From assembly GCA_002633005.1 (NCBI GenBank), contig NMRA01000020.1:1464816-1528815 (forward strand): a stretch of DNA of 64,000 nucleotides. The letters are read 5' to 3'. Shown piece by piece: positions 35,162-48,563 of the stretch (position 1 is the stretch's first letter; every line of letters starts with the position of its first letter). The notes under the pieces were generated by a model, which did no database searches, was not told where the DNA came from, and saw only the letters and a program-made list of their open reading frames with translations. The position numbers were made by a program, and so were the translations under genes. Source of the DNA: Phoronis australis. Taxonomy: Eukaryota; Phoronida; Phoronidae.

Positions 35162-35666
35162 AGTCCCTTTCATACTACCATGGACGTTTTGGGAAGTTGT
35201 GGTCAGTATGAATGGTTAACTTCTCTCTTGGATCGAAGTTAACACCCCCAGGTAACTTTGCTGTAAACAGGTGAATTTAACAGCGAAGCATCGACGCTAC
35301 GGTGCGGTATGAATGGACAACTTTGGTCTCATCAAAGTTATCACCGAGGGCCACTGCTTTCGTCAATAATTGAAGGACAGTGTCGTCGCTAATAGTTGCT
35401 TATATTTTACTCGAATAACCACTAATCAAATTAGAAATAAGTTTCATGTGAATTAGCCCACGTTAATTTTCCCAAACTATCCCATTGAAGAAATCGTGTG
35501 CACGCGGTACATCAGCGCTAACTTGCGATTACTTCGATGACATCAGCGTCACCTACCGTCTACTTCGATGCCTTTAACTATCGAAGCTGGTATCAACAAA
35601 TCAATTAACTTTGCAGTTTACGTTGACGCTTTGCTCATACCGGACTTATGTTAGTATGAAAGGGCC
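35162..35666 (+). mobile_element. TTAA-flanked MITE, copy 3 (~505 bp)
   Basis: Starts AGTCCCTTTCATACTACC and ends TTAGTATGAAAGGGCC before TTAA (35667-35670). It is collinear with 29667-30174 through CGATGACATCAGCGTCACCT and TTTACGTTGACGCTTTGCTC. The left TTAA has decayed to TGAA. Confidence 0.88.
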
Positions 35667-36318
35667 TTAAATGAATAAGGAATTTGATACTATGTCACGC
35701 ATGTCAAATAAAATGGTTTCACTTCTGCCATAAACCTTAAGGTCTGTAGACGCATAGTTCACTCCTACTTTTACTCAAACTACAATGTGTAAGCTATGAC
35801 GTGGCCTCATCAGACTGTCTATCCGTCATGTTATAGAATGTTTTAATCTTAAGTGCAATGAAAAATAATCCTTAACCTTAAGTGATATTTTAATATCAGT
35901 GTCCTTTTTATTGAACTCATTGTCAATGGTCATACTGAATCTTTTTCAATTTATTGCTCTTATTGTCTCTGCGCTGAAGCGATAGTTCATTCACTTTCAC
36001 ACACCGCAGTGGCACTACACAGATTTTACACATTCTGCTTCTTTCCAATTATTTTTCCAACCCCATCTGTGGGTTTGTAACACATGTCTCAAGGAGTGTC
36101 TGCCTATATAACCCATTACAGTCCAACAGCTGCATGGGACTGATTTGCTGATGGATTCATTACAAATCTGTGTGTATTGTTGATAGACTCATCTGAAAGG
36201 TTTGTTATAATATCTCAAAGCCGTTAGCATCTGATTCTAATTGTTTAAATCAGGGTTTTCTGAATTCTTAATCCAAATTTGATGTTTTCTGTTTGTTAAA
36301 ATAATTAGAAGTTGTGTT

Positions 36319-36551
36319 AAATTCTTACCAATTTAGGACACAACATGGCCGACAAGCGAAATTTTATTCCATCATTTGTTCTATGACTGATATGTGGCAC
36401 TAAATTAAATTCTTTTCCATGTTCATGTTTAGTTTGGTAGCTACTTTCGGACAATGCTTCGTGAACATTGACAATAATGTTTGAAGCCCATCAAAACTGA
36501 CAAAGGTCATTTTTGGGGATTAGTTTGTCTGAAATGGGTGAGATTTGACCA
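36319..36551. mobile_element. Mariner-like MITE relic
   Basis: Left block ATTCTTACCAATTTAGGACA then CAACATGGCCGACAAG; right block GAAATGGGTGAGATTTGACC. The two ends are approximate inverses of each other and match the GALNT-intron copies. Confidence 0.6.
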
Positions 36552-37846
36552 TAGTCTTAATTTGAAATGTTCAAAGTCTGTTTTTGTTCTGATTTTTGTA
36601 ATCTAGGAGGTACAACATTCTTAATGACAAACTACGTAATATTTATACTATGCTTTAGATTGATAGATGGAATCTAGGCAGGTATTTTATGACATAACTT
36701 GAACAAATTTTTTTAGCATTCATGTTGTGAATTTAAAAGCCAACTTTCTTGAGATTTGTGTGTCTTATGAGATCTATTTTTCTTTTACTGATTTTCAAAA
36801 GCATATCTGACGTGAAAAATTATGTTAATCAAAATTTGCCTAATAAAATAATAACCCTTGCCATGCGTTTGTATGACTCTGTCGTCAATGACGACTGGAG
36901 GGAAAATGAATGTATGGCAATTTTCTTCTCATTTCACAAAAAGACTGATTACCTTACTGCAAATATTGGAAAATTTTCCAAATATTGTTTATGGCATCTT
37001 CACAGCACAACCATGCTAGTAATAGACCAATAATTTCCTAATTTTTATTTTTGTAGAGAAATTTGACACAATAGAATTTCACTTGTCGCCCACAATGTGT
37101 GCTTGATATTGAGTTAGTGGAGAAATCCCGTCTTAAAATCTGGGCAGGTAATAGTTTTTGATGAATACCTTTACCAAGTTGTTTGCAGGTGGAACAGAGT
37201 TGTACAAGTTATGCTGTATGACTGGTCACACATGGTAATGTGTGACACAGCTCAGTGTAAACTACATGCAGGTGACACTTAAGAATTCAGAACCTATATA
37301 TTGTGACAGATTTCAGGTGATCTATTTCTATTCTTTGTGAACTTATGGGCTATTAAAAACTAGATACAGGTGACAGTGTTCTGAGTGAATATTTTTATTG
37401 CAAAAGTAATGCACATTAAAAATAATCTTTAAGCTGTTACAACACCAACATGTATTGTTACAGTACAAGGTAAAAGTAATCAGGCACGAAACACTGTTTT
37501 CCTGTCATGATGACTATGGTAATTTGGTTAACTACACTGGTGATGTTAGTGTTGTGGGGCACAATTGTAGTTTCAGAATGACTAAAGGCCTTTACAACTA
37601 GCTCCAAAGTTTCTTATGTTGGTGGAAGTACATTTTATCTGGATATTTGAGTATCTCAAATATTAGCATTTGGCTTCTATGCAAAAAACATATGTCAAAT
37701 TTTTTTCTTATATTTAAATTATTTTTCATGCCAATCGCATATGCTGTGAAATAAGAATAAAAAACTAGGGCCACCAACATCGTTTTTTGCACAATTTTAC
37801 TTTCTCGAAAGTGTGCCAATTTCAAAATTACGATTACCCGCTGCAT

Positions 37847-37860
37847 TCACTAGATGGCGC
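37847..37860 (+). promoter_or_regulatory. CTCF-like core motif
   Basis: TCACTAGATGGCGC matches CCASYAGRKGGCRS at 13 of 14 positions. It stands in unannotated DNA between HAGH and GALNT, on the opposite strand to the site at 8873. Binding is inferred. Confidence 0.35.
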
Positions 37861-38436
37861 TTCATGTTGTGTTGTTGGAATTGTGAAATAAGCTTAGTTG
37901 ATGGAAACTCTCTGAAACAAGAAATCACTTCTTTAATAAATTCAAAATTGCCATTTGATTCAAGTCATCCGTGATGTCTACTCTTGGGTTTGGTTATTGT
38001 TTAGTATGACATTATGAGGTTTGATGTCCCACGCTATTATCAAATGCCAAAATAACAAAAGCTCATGCAAAGTCAACATTTTTTTAACTGAAATAAAAAA
38101 TCATATTCACTGTGCGGAACCCCTTACTGGTAACAACTTTAGAAATGACATAACAGTTACCAAGAATTTGATAGATAACTTGAGATTTTGTTTTTTATTT
38201 AAGTGTTTGATTTAGTACCCCCGCTCTTCTCTGGATCCAACAGATGAAAATCATTGATTAGCTCTCAAGAAACTGCTGTGTATATACAGTTATGGATCGG
38301 CCATGTGCCTAGCAAATACATTATACTTCTAGCTTATACAAAGGTGTTTTAATTATTTAACCACTGTTTAGTTAGCATTAAGGTTTAACTTTACATTGAA
38401 CTAGATACTGGGCCTCAGGTCCTACATGGTAATACT

Positions 38437-38865
38437 GGGATTTTGTGGAGATAAGCCTATGGGCTTGTATTCAGAAAATGGAAATTTTCAGGCATTTCAG
38501 TGACATCAAATAAACGTCCAGGTGTTTATTCGGAAAAGGGTTGCATGTAAACGGAAAGTCATAGTTTTACATTTTTTACTTAGAACTTACATTTTTTACT
38601 TAGAACTGTGTTTTTAAATTTTATGTTACAATGTGCATAGTTCGCCAACACCTTGTTCATTTTGATGAATGATAAATGTTCCACAAAACTGAATTTGTGA
38701 TAAAAAATTGATGCTGAGTGGGCTTTTAAACGATAATTTTCCGAAGAAACGTCGCACTATTTGGACACTTGACACCATAAGTTGTAACACCAAATAAATG
38801 CCTATTTATTTGGCATAATTTTCCAAATAAACGCTCATGACGTGGGCTTATCTACGAAAAATCCC
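38437..38865. mobile_element. 430-bp TIR element with AAATAAACG subterminal motifs
   Basis: Left end GGGATTTTGTGGAGATAAGC and the inverse of the right end GGGATTTTTCGTAGATAAGC agree at most positions. Inverted AATAAACG and CGTTTATT-like motifs lie inside both ends (about 38509, 38828). A 20-bp direct repeat ACATTTTTTACTTAGAACT is inside (38568-38606). The plan resembles the larger GCGCTTATT elements but the termini differ. Confidence 0.7.
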
Positions 38866-41800
38866 TTTATTTCATTTTTTGCACTTTCCATGGCATAAGC
38901 TAAGTTTGTGTCCATATTAATGCCTGCACTCAACTTACCATCCACCCCCAAATTATACGATTGAGATTTCCTTAACTAGTCATTGTAAATGTCCGTTTCA
39001 TCAAAATTTCAGCTCCCAAAAAGCATGCAACTCTTCTTTACTGAAAGGAGCATAAATTGGTTATTTTGGCTCATGCATATTTCCAATATCATCAAACTCT
39101 TTGCTAAAATATTAAAACCATTCCTATCAGCAGCGACTGGCCAGCTCATTACGTGGGGAACTTGAAATTTAAATATGTGTTTGTGTAAAAAGTTGGATCA
39201 CACTTTGTAACTGCTATTTGTGGTCATTCCATTTGTTATATGCTTGTCTGAGTGTTAGTCCCCAATTGAACCTCCCTGTAGTGTAATACTCCACTCTAAA
39301 ACAGACTTTAGAAAAAAGTTTTAAATGATCAAAACAGACTGATGATCTAAATTATCAAACTGGCAAAAGAAATCTTTCTTGTGTAGTGATACCGTTAAAT
39401 CAACTTTTTATCTCAAGGAACTGGATACTTAACCACCAAGACATTGGTAACTCAAAGGCAAAAACAATCAGTACAATAAATCTTAACCTGTTTCGTACAT
39501 CAGTATGGAGAAGTGGAACAAATTTATCTTCATAACTGAAAATTCTAGTTGATTATTGACTCAAAATAAGAATTGGGAATATTTTGGATAGTTGAATCAA
39601 TGAAATCAAGAAGAAACCTTGAAAAAATGGTGTAGTTACTTTTCCATAACTACAAAATTACAATAACTAGCTTTGAGTGAGCTTATCTTTATCAATAAAT
39701 GCCTTGTGCACCTCGCCCCCTCATTTCAGAAGAGACCTGTCCTGTTCCCATTATCTGTTGCATGTAGCTGAGTTTGTTGATTTAGGTAGATAACATGGTC
39801 TGAATTTGTACTGCAAACCCCAGCTCAGGTGACGTGTCCACAAATGTCGCTGGTTTATTGATGAGACCACAGGTGCTGGTGACAGTTTACCGAAGGTGGC
39901 TTTTGCAACTTTTGTATGATCTTTGGATTTCCAACATTCTGTTGAAGTTGAGCAGTAGGGAGTCCTCTATTGGAGACTCATAGAGTTACAATTTCTGGTA
40001 CGTACCGTACACAGTAAGTGTGGCAGTGCCAACATCAGAAGTTATGTAAGAGTGAGACCATCTGCTGAGGCAGCCTCAAGTTGTGTAGGAATCATTTGGA
40101 ATTTTTCTTGTAATTTCTGTTGTTGTTTCCGTGATGTAGTTTACCACCTCTTGTTGTGAATGTTGCCGGCAATGTGACAGGGTTGTATACTAGAAAAAGC
40201 AAAGCGAAATTCAGTCATTTCGCAAATATTTACTATCTGACATTATCGTCCTCCCTGGTACAGACATTACCATCCTCCTACTGGCCTGTATCAGAACTTG
40301 TCTAGATTCACACAGGAAGTACTGGGCTCCAAAACTGCTGTCTCATTTGGCGGGAATCTCCTACCGCAATGCAATTTTGTTGTGAGAGATCGTCCTGTGA
40401 GCCATTCTCCTACCTGAGATAATGAAATTCTTGAGCAAACTGCAAGTCTTTGTAATACATGAACTGCGTACTATTTGAGGCCCATACACAGCTGATGGTG
40501 TTAACAAAGATAAAAATTTACTGTCAATCTAAACGTTGGTTTTCACCTTTTCTCTCTTTTGTTGAACTAGTCTACTCAAATCTCAAATAGTTGCATGTCT
40601 AGTTTATTGTCCGTGAAATCCCTGAGATGGCGTCACGGCCATTTTGCATCATGGAAGCTATTTTTTAAAAAAATTTCAATTGTTCACAATCTCTCGTGGG
40701 ACAGCAAAAGGTTGAGTGTTCCATTTGAATGTGTTGCAGAAAACTTAGCTGTCATTAATCAGCAGAGTTCATGTGTATGTCTAGACTAACATTGAGTGGT
40801 CCGATTACAATATATAATGAGTTCAAATTGGATTTCAGCAGGTGCGCATACATTGGTGTGAGGTCAATTTCACCAGTTTCCCATCGTCTGTGGTGGGTGA
40901 AACACCTATCAGTTTCGCAAGCAGTTTCAACGTTCAGCTGCAAAGTGCACTGTTATTATTTGCACTAATGTCAAAAATCTAGAATTTTCTGATTGTATTA
41001 CAGACTATGCAAAATGACCCTTACCGTGATAATTGACCAATTGCAAGCTCCGCCCCTTGCGAAATGTCTACAAACAGACAATAAGTTTTAGCCAGCAAGG
41101 TGTTGTTTGTCAGGTAAAATGGCAGCTTGGAAATGAAGGTGTGTCAAGAATGCTACGCTCTGATTGGTCAGTTCAGCTGTCTCTCAAAATCCTGGCGATA
41201 GGTCAATTGTTACTTAATTAGACATGGAGACAAATGAAAGTAATCTTTTTATACAATGGAATTCTATGAAAATTTAAAGATGCGCTGGGTAAAAAGCTGG
41301 GTCACGCTCAGAGAACTACTGTGCATAGTCATTTCCGGTACGTTGTCTACAAGCCCTCGATCTTTTGTTTTCGACTTATGCTCGCAAGTCCTACATCCCT
41401 GTAAATCTCTGGGCAATAACCCAGTAGACCATTCAGGTACACACCCTGACTATACCAGTTTCTCAAAAACTTCGTTTTCATGCTCCCATAGTTGGTTTGG
41501 CGCTGATCCCCTGATTTTTGAGTTCTCTAAAATAGGCGCCCTTAACAGGAACCCCTACGAATACAGTTTTATAATTTTAGTAATCTTAAATTATATCATT
41601 GAATTTTTTACGCAAAAATGTATCATATTCAATTACGCCACAGCTTAAATGTCAATTATATAGTGTTTGATTTTACTTTATTTCCGTTTCTGTTGACAAA
41701 GGACGTTATTATATCCAGAAATTTCAGTTGATCCATTCTTGTTGTTTTATTTACCTATTTATATTAGTAATTTTTATGCAATGTGAAATATTTGTCATGG

Positions 41801-42687
41801 TAACTGCATAACATTTCAGAGAGTAACATTTCCTGTTTTAGGTCATGATTCTCTTACTGGTAAATGCACTGTTGAAACAGTACTACTTTCTTAAAAATGA
41901 GAAATTGATTTTCCCCCACACTTATGTTTACCAAACTCGTTCAGTAACCACTTGTCTGTTTAATTGGTAAGAACATAGACTGTATTACCTGTGGCTTGTG
42001 CAAATTGCAAGAGTTAAACGTGACGTACGTAGGTTGGTATTGAAGTTTTTTAATTGGTTTAGTTGTTACCTGATATAATATAATTCGTGTGCTAATTGTA
42101 TCATTTACAAATCAAAATGAATCATTTCTCATAGTGCTTGCTATACGCACCAAAAGCATTTTTGGAGAAATGAAGTTATACCGGTATTTAGAACCTTATT
42201 ATCTTACTGTGTCAGATAAGTGAAAATTAAAGACATGGAAATTTTCAATCTAGCTAACATTTTTTTGTTTCGGTGTCTAGGATATCATTTATTGCAGATT
42301 GTCACGAGATGTCATGTGCACTTATTTTAATTATTCAAGTGGGTTTTTTTGGTAACGTGATATTTTTCTGTGAAGAGAAAATGTTTCATAGTGATGTCAC
42401 CTAGTTCATTGCTTTAAAATTCACCAAGCATATATTCCTTGTTGTTTTGATTGTAATTGGAAGGTGAGGTTAGGTAATTTGCTGTTAAATGAGTGCATTT
42501 GATCAGTGGTAGTGTTTCCTAAACATCCTAAAAATAAATCTCCCAGCTCAGAGGAAATTGAGGTTTATGGTAATTTAGGTCTGCTGTGACTCAGGTTTGT
42601 GGTCTGGGCTACCAGTGGCAGTAAGCCACAGCTGAATGAAGTGAGTGTGGACCTAAAGTTTACTCTTGCTGTCTTGTTGGTTTGTAA

Positions 42688-43049
42688 CTTGTGAGTTGTA
42701 CTGAGTGTAGAAAGTGTTATGTATGTTTGGGAATCTCCTATTCAGTCAAAGAATCTAGGGTTGTGAGTTGCACTGAGGGTAGAATGTGATATGTGTGTTT
42801 GGTAATCTCCTATTCAGTCAAGGAATTTAGGGTTATGAGTTGGACTGAGTGTAGAAAGTGTTCTGTATGTTTGGGATTGGGAATCTCCTATTCAGTCAAA
42901 GAATCTAGGGTTGTGGGTTGGACTGAGTGCAGAAAGTGTTGTGTATGTTTGGGAATCACCTATTCAGTCAAAAAATCTAGGGTTGTCAGTTGGACTGACT
43001 GCAGAAAGTGATATCATGCTTGTGAATCTTCCGTTCAGTCAAAGGATCA
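42688..43049. repeat. Minisatellite, ~72-bp unit x5
   Basis: Each unit has a GAGTTGGACTGAGTGTAGAA part, a TATGTTTGGGAATCTCC part and a TATTCAGTCAAAGAATCTAG part. Copies differ by 10-20 percent, and the third carries a small insertion. Open frames over it (42793-43011, 42911-43321) are repeat-derived. Confidence 0.92.
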
Positions 43050-44702
43050 TCGCTACTGTTTACCAATATTTGTTTACACCGTTATTGGCTATGATAGGGG
43101 GGAGGGGAAATGCTGATAATGGCTGCAGTGAAGGGGGACATTTGTGTTTCACTTCCGAGTCAAATTTTTGCCAATGTTTTGGTGGTCATGTCAATCAAAA
43201 CTTGGATATGGGGACTCAACAATTCATTACTACCTGGGTCAGTTTTATGGAAAGTCAGAAATGTTTATTGACGCCCCCTTTTCATAATAATCATATGCAG
43301 TTTTTGCCATGTAATTCTTAGCACAAAATAATCATAATTGGGCCCTGGTCCTCAGGTGACGGTACTATAGAGGAAGCAAAAACGTGGATGATATTGATTG
43401 GATATTTTTATTCTTTGTTTTCCAAGTTAGTTAACTATGATGCAAAACAAACCACGGTTGAAGCCGAACTCGTGTTGATAAACTTTCTGCCACGATGATA
43501 ACTTGTGTGTAATGTTGGAATTTCTGCTTCATCCTGAAGGACATCCAACATATGTTTTCAAGGAATAAAATACTGAACTATTAGTCGTGAATTTTTGTTT
43601 TATTGTCATATTATTATTGTGTCAATGAACTCACTTATCACGCAATTGAAACTGCGACTCTATTAATCATGTGACTGGAACACGTTAACTGCTAGACCAG
43701 TGTACAAAATTGTCCGCAGCCAGATGATCAATAGTTAAATAAGAAAATTACTTGCATGTTGTTGGAATTGGCTCTTCAAATTTTGAGTGGAAAACTGAGA
43801 CAGTCAAATCTTAGAACTAACATTGACTCCTCGGTAGTGGCTTTCTTAGAAATTACAGCTGAAATCACGTTTAAGTCCCATGGGCACCTAATAGGGGAGA
43901 TAATAGTACCGGTGCTGCTCAGAAGATCCAGTGGGGTTCATCATACATCTTTCTCTGCTGAGCAATCTAATCGTCATAGTTACAATGAAAGCATGTTCAT
44001 CAATTGGATTTTTACATTATTGAGATGATGTGGATGCCTTTTTGTGATTAAGAAGCAAATTTGCCCACCCAACCACCACGTATTTGTCTATGAATATTTA
44101 TGTTCATTAAATATTTAATGTGTTAAGTTAGGCAGCACTTAGTAAGGGCTTGACTAATAATTATCAAAACATTTGAATAGCTGTTTTTGGTCTTCAAATC
44201 GTCCCATTTACGCATCCTTGTAACTTTTTCTGGCAATGGTAGTGCGCGGGCCAGCGATACAAACAAAATAATACTATGCAAGAAAATGAAGACTACCGTA
44301 ACTGTAGTACCTGAAAATCACGTGAATAGCACGGGTCAAGTAACGCGCGACTACTATGTTATTATAGAACAAGCTAAAACTTTAAAAATTATGGTGCATG
44401 TGTATGTGTTACTCACTTGAAGTAGGACTCAGGTACATGGGGCTGTATAGAGCCACCGACTGTTAGCAGCGACACACAATTCGTACTGATTTTCCTTCTT
44501 CATAAACTAGTGCATGCATGGGGACTTGGTGGCACTTGGGAAATTTTCCCATGTCGCCAATCTGACTGCAGGTCACCAAATCCAGCCCAGTTACAACATT
44601 TTCATCAAAATGCAGTATCTTTGTGTATTCTACTACAGCCAGCACCTCACAGATAGCTGGGCTGTTCAGTATGTGCATAAATTACCATATGGAGCCTCTG
44701 CA

Positions 44703-45035
44703 TGAAACAGTGCTGAGCGCATGAAATCCAGTGTTGAGCGCATGGAACATGTAGTGTTGAGCGCATGGAACATGTGGTGTTGAGGGCATGGAACATGTAG
44801 TGTTGAGGGCATGGAACATGTAGTGTTGAGCGCATGGAACATGTAGTGTTGAGCGCATGGAACATATAGTGATGAGCGCATGGAACATGCAGTGTTGAGC
44901 GCATGGAACATATAGTGTTGAACGCGTGGAATATGTAGTGTTGAGCGCATGGAACATGTAGTGTTGAGCGCATGGAACATGTAGTGATGAGCGCATGGAA
45001 CATATAGTGTTGAGCGCATGGAACATGTAGTGATG
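44703..45035. repeat. Minisatellite, 23-bp unit, about 14 copies
   Basis: Unit AGTGTTGAGCGCATGGAACA plus TGT. The unit contains no stop in any of the three minus-strand frames, so three overlapping frames of 114-146 codons appear on the minus strand, each with a 23-residue period. They are artefacts of the period. Confidence 0.95.
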
Positions 45036-45637
45036 AGCATACAGAAGGACTTGGAGGACTGACTGGATAGATGAAAGGGTTTAGTTTTTAGGCTGGATCT
45101 ATACAAACGGCAAATCGCTCTTTAAAAATATTTTGCTTTGGTTAAGATTTGTTTTTTATTCCATTTTAATTCAGTACAAGGATTTTGTAGGTTTTGAAAC
45201 CCCTTCAAATGATTGTTCTGGAAAAAATCACTAAACGATGACTTTCTAGTGAAGCTCTAACAAATGGGTCCTTAATCTCTAAAAGGGTGGAGTTTCAACT
45301 TTATAGCTCTCTAAAAGGGTTTGTACCCTAATCTTCCTGCAGCAGCACACCCTCTCAAAAATGTATAGTTTAGTATACCTCAGTTTAAGACAACAAACAT
45401 TTTCAAAGTTAATTGTCCCTTAAATTAGTACTTGTATTTCAACTTTATTGTTATCATATTGTCAATTGTATTCGTGCCTACCAATTTTCTAATAATGGTT
45501 ATCCTAGTTGTTTTTGGATTGGTCCTTCTGATGACCAATGGCATGTGTTCAGTAGTACACCCTACCCATTGGTAGGTGTGATGCTGTTATAGCTGCACAC
45601 ATGCTGACATGTTGACTAGAGGTTTGTACTCATCACA

Positions 45638-46087
45638 CTCAAGGTACCTAAACTACACGTTAACGGACTCATAAACATGGTCACGGACGCATGAACATGA
45701 CTCACAGACCTGCAAACACCGTCCACTGACTCACAAACACGGGAACGGACTCACAAAACACGATCCATTCACCCAAATACACAGGACATGGACTCATATT
45801 CACGAGGAAACACGGTTAACGGACCGCCAAACACGGGTCACGGACTCATCGGCTTCCTGGGTCAGGTGACATCTACATTTTGTCCATAAACTGTTTTGGC
45901 GGTCCGTTAACTGTGTTTCTTCGTGAATGTGAGTCCTTGTCCCATGTATTTGGGTGAATGGATTGTGTTTTGTGAGTCCATTCCCGTGTTTGTGAGTCAG
46001 TGGATAGTGTTTGCAGGTCCGTGAGTCGTGTTCATGTGTCAGTGGCCGTGTTTATGAGTCCGTTAACCGTGTAGTTTAGGTACCTTG
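45638..46087. repeat. Foldback: ~190-bp inverted repeat around a ~60-bp loop
   Basis: Left arm about 45638-45832 and right arm about 45893-46087 are inverse copies at roughly 90 percent identity, beginning CAAGGTACCTAAACTACACG and ending at GGACCGCCAAA by the loop. Each arm is itself built of repeated GGACTCACAAACACGG-like phrases. No coding content and no obvious target duplication. Confidence 0.92.
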
Positions 46088-48452
46088 ACACTGATGTGGG
46101 GATGTACCATACTCTACTATGTTCTTGACCGGTGGGGGTTGCTGCTGGAAAACTGGGATACCCACCCATTTAGAGAATGACTAGAAAAAGGATACCCATA
46201 TGTCACCACCGTTTTGCAGGCATTCTGTACGTTACAGTTTCAGAGGGATTATTGTACAGCTGAATTTTCAATCATTAAGCTTGAAACAGTACACAATTTG
46301 CAACAAAATTTCCATTGTACATATTACTGAAAACCTACCAGAAGTGTTTCGAACACCCAAAATTAATCCTTTTGATTTTTCATGGGGAATTTTATGAGAG
46401 AAGGCACCCTTTGCAGTCAAATTGATCGCGAAAAAGCCACACTGGTCTGCTGTAGGAGTACCCTCCTTATGTTCTGAAGACATAAATCAGGATTTAAACT
46501 TCAGCAGGATGTGAAACCATCATTACCTAAGCAGCAAATTTAATTCACCGTTTTTATGATGTTAGTGTGTGAAATAATCACGATTTATGTCACTTAAATG
46601 AGAGGCAGTCTGCTGGAAATGTGAATTTTGCCAACATCATTATTTGTACAATGGTTTAAGACTGCTCATCTGATGTGATAACTGAATGAAAGAGTTATGT
46701 TTTATGTTATAATAGTATACTTCATCATCTTATTCAAATTTTACACTTTCTTTTCCTGTGGTGTGAAAAATTCTTATATAGATGAGCACTGAATTGATTG
46801 GCCAAACTGATGGCACATACTTGTAGTGCATACAGTACAAGCTAAAATTATTCCGACAAGATGGACAGCTGGGTGGAAGTCAAATTCACTTTCAGAGTAG
46901 TCTCCCCTCGTGACCAAGAACAGACAGGGTTGTCAGGAAAGTTAGTAAGATGGTTAAGTCATTCTGTAATTGGAAGTTTACCTCCTTGATGGTTATCACC
47001 ATTCATTTTTGCTGTTAACAGAATTAGCTATCATGACAGGGAAATGGCATTTTGTCTGATTACTTGTGTCTTAATATTTTCTCCACCTGAACCCCTATTT
47101 AACCAGGAGCCTTGTTTTACTGCAATGTTTGCTTTATTCAGTAATTGATAATTTACCCTTATGATCCCTTATTTAACCTTGTCCCTGTTGATACTTATCA
47201 TTAGTTTTTCTGTAAGCAAGGCTATTGTGAAACTTGCGCATGATATAGAGCCATAGAGGACGTCCTCTAGATGTCAGAATGTACAGTTGCAACCCTGGAG
47301 AGTTTCTCTAGTGATTACTGGTGGTAAACAGCAATGTGGTGAGCACATTAGGGATTAGTAACAAGACTGCTCTATATGTTTCTCATTAGAAGTGGCTGTT
47401 CAACTTTCCCTGTTGACTTCTGCCACAGACTGGATTGAGTTGGTGGTCTGTGGTAAATCTAGGAAGTTCTGATTTCCCAGAGTGTCATTTGAACAGTTTG
47501 ATAAGCTGTGGAGTATTTTTAAAGTAAGTTTAACTTTTCACTTCGCTATTTTTGAAAGGGTTTAATGGCTAAAAGTGTTGAGTATACCAAGCTCTGTTTA
47601 AATTAAAAATACATTTTGACTTGTATAAAGTATGTACGCACATTTCTCAAAGTACACAATTTAGAAAAATGTTGTCATTTTGAGGTTACTGCAATAGGGT
47701 CTCTGGGTGGGTACCATTGCTCTCTCTGTAATGTTCAACCTCAGACTTGGGTAAAATTCTTTAGTAAGGACAAAAAGAATTGCTTGGATAATAATTGTCA
47801 TGCTTCCAATTATATTTAGGTGAATATTTTTGATAATAGCCTTACTTTTTGTTCATTTTTGTACTTTGAAACTCGTACATCAAACAGGGGTGTTGGTTTA
47901 CGACTGCATTTATCTCGTCCAACACGTTCAGCCAAGCCCATGAATAGCGACTAGCTCACTTCAATCTGTGACGGCATCATCAAGCTTTTGATGTGCCGAG
48001 GAATTTGCTGGATACTTGTGATGTAAACAGTGCACGATTTCTCATCCACTTGCGTGCATATCCTGCTAGCGTAAGATTTGCCTCTCGACAAATGCCAGAT
48101 TTGACTTCTTGGCCTTTTTCATAGCAGGCTGCCTTTTACATCTCTGGTTGTTAAGTGTCCCCTCAGGTCTTCACATGGCCCTCAGTATTCACTGGTGTGC
48201 AGACCAGACCTGTTGGTATATTTGTAAACTATTTTGACATTCTCTTCATTGTTTCCCTCATCATTCTGTTCATTTAGAAAATGTCTCAACAAAAAATGCA
48301 CCTGTTTTGCTATCAGGCTAATCCAGCATCCATATTTTGAATCAAAAGTTTTGGCGTTGTTAAAAACATCAGTAAATGTGATGTTTATAATTAGTAATTA
48401 AACACAACGCCAGGTTGGCAACTGCAGTTTTTCTTCTTGAGGCTCTGATTTA

Positions 48453-48563
48453 GGTAATGGTCGGATATAACATGCCCGTATTTTGAGAACCAACTTGATG
48501 CCCGTTATTCAGTGGGCAAAACTGGTTCTCAAAAATTCGGGCACATTATATGGGTCCATTACC
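48453..48563. mobile_element. 110-bp hAT-like MITE
   Basis: Near-complete inverted repeat: GGTAATGGTCGGATATAACA, then TGCCCGTATTTTGAGAACC on the left and its inverse on the right around a short loop. It is bordered by CTGATTTA on the left and CTGATTTG on the right, an 8-bp duplication with one mismatch, the length used by hAT elements. Confidence 0.8.

Noticed and set aside
44647-45106. Three overlapping minus-strand frames rich in Cys, His and Met
   Set aside because: Produced by the 23-bp minisatellite, which has no stop in any of these frames.
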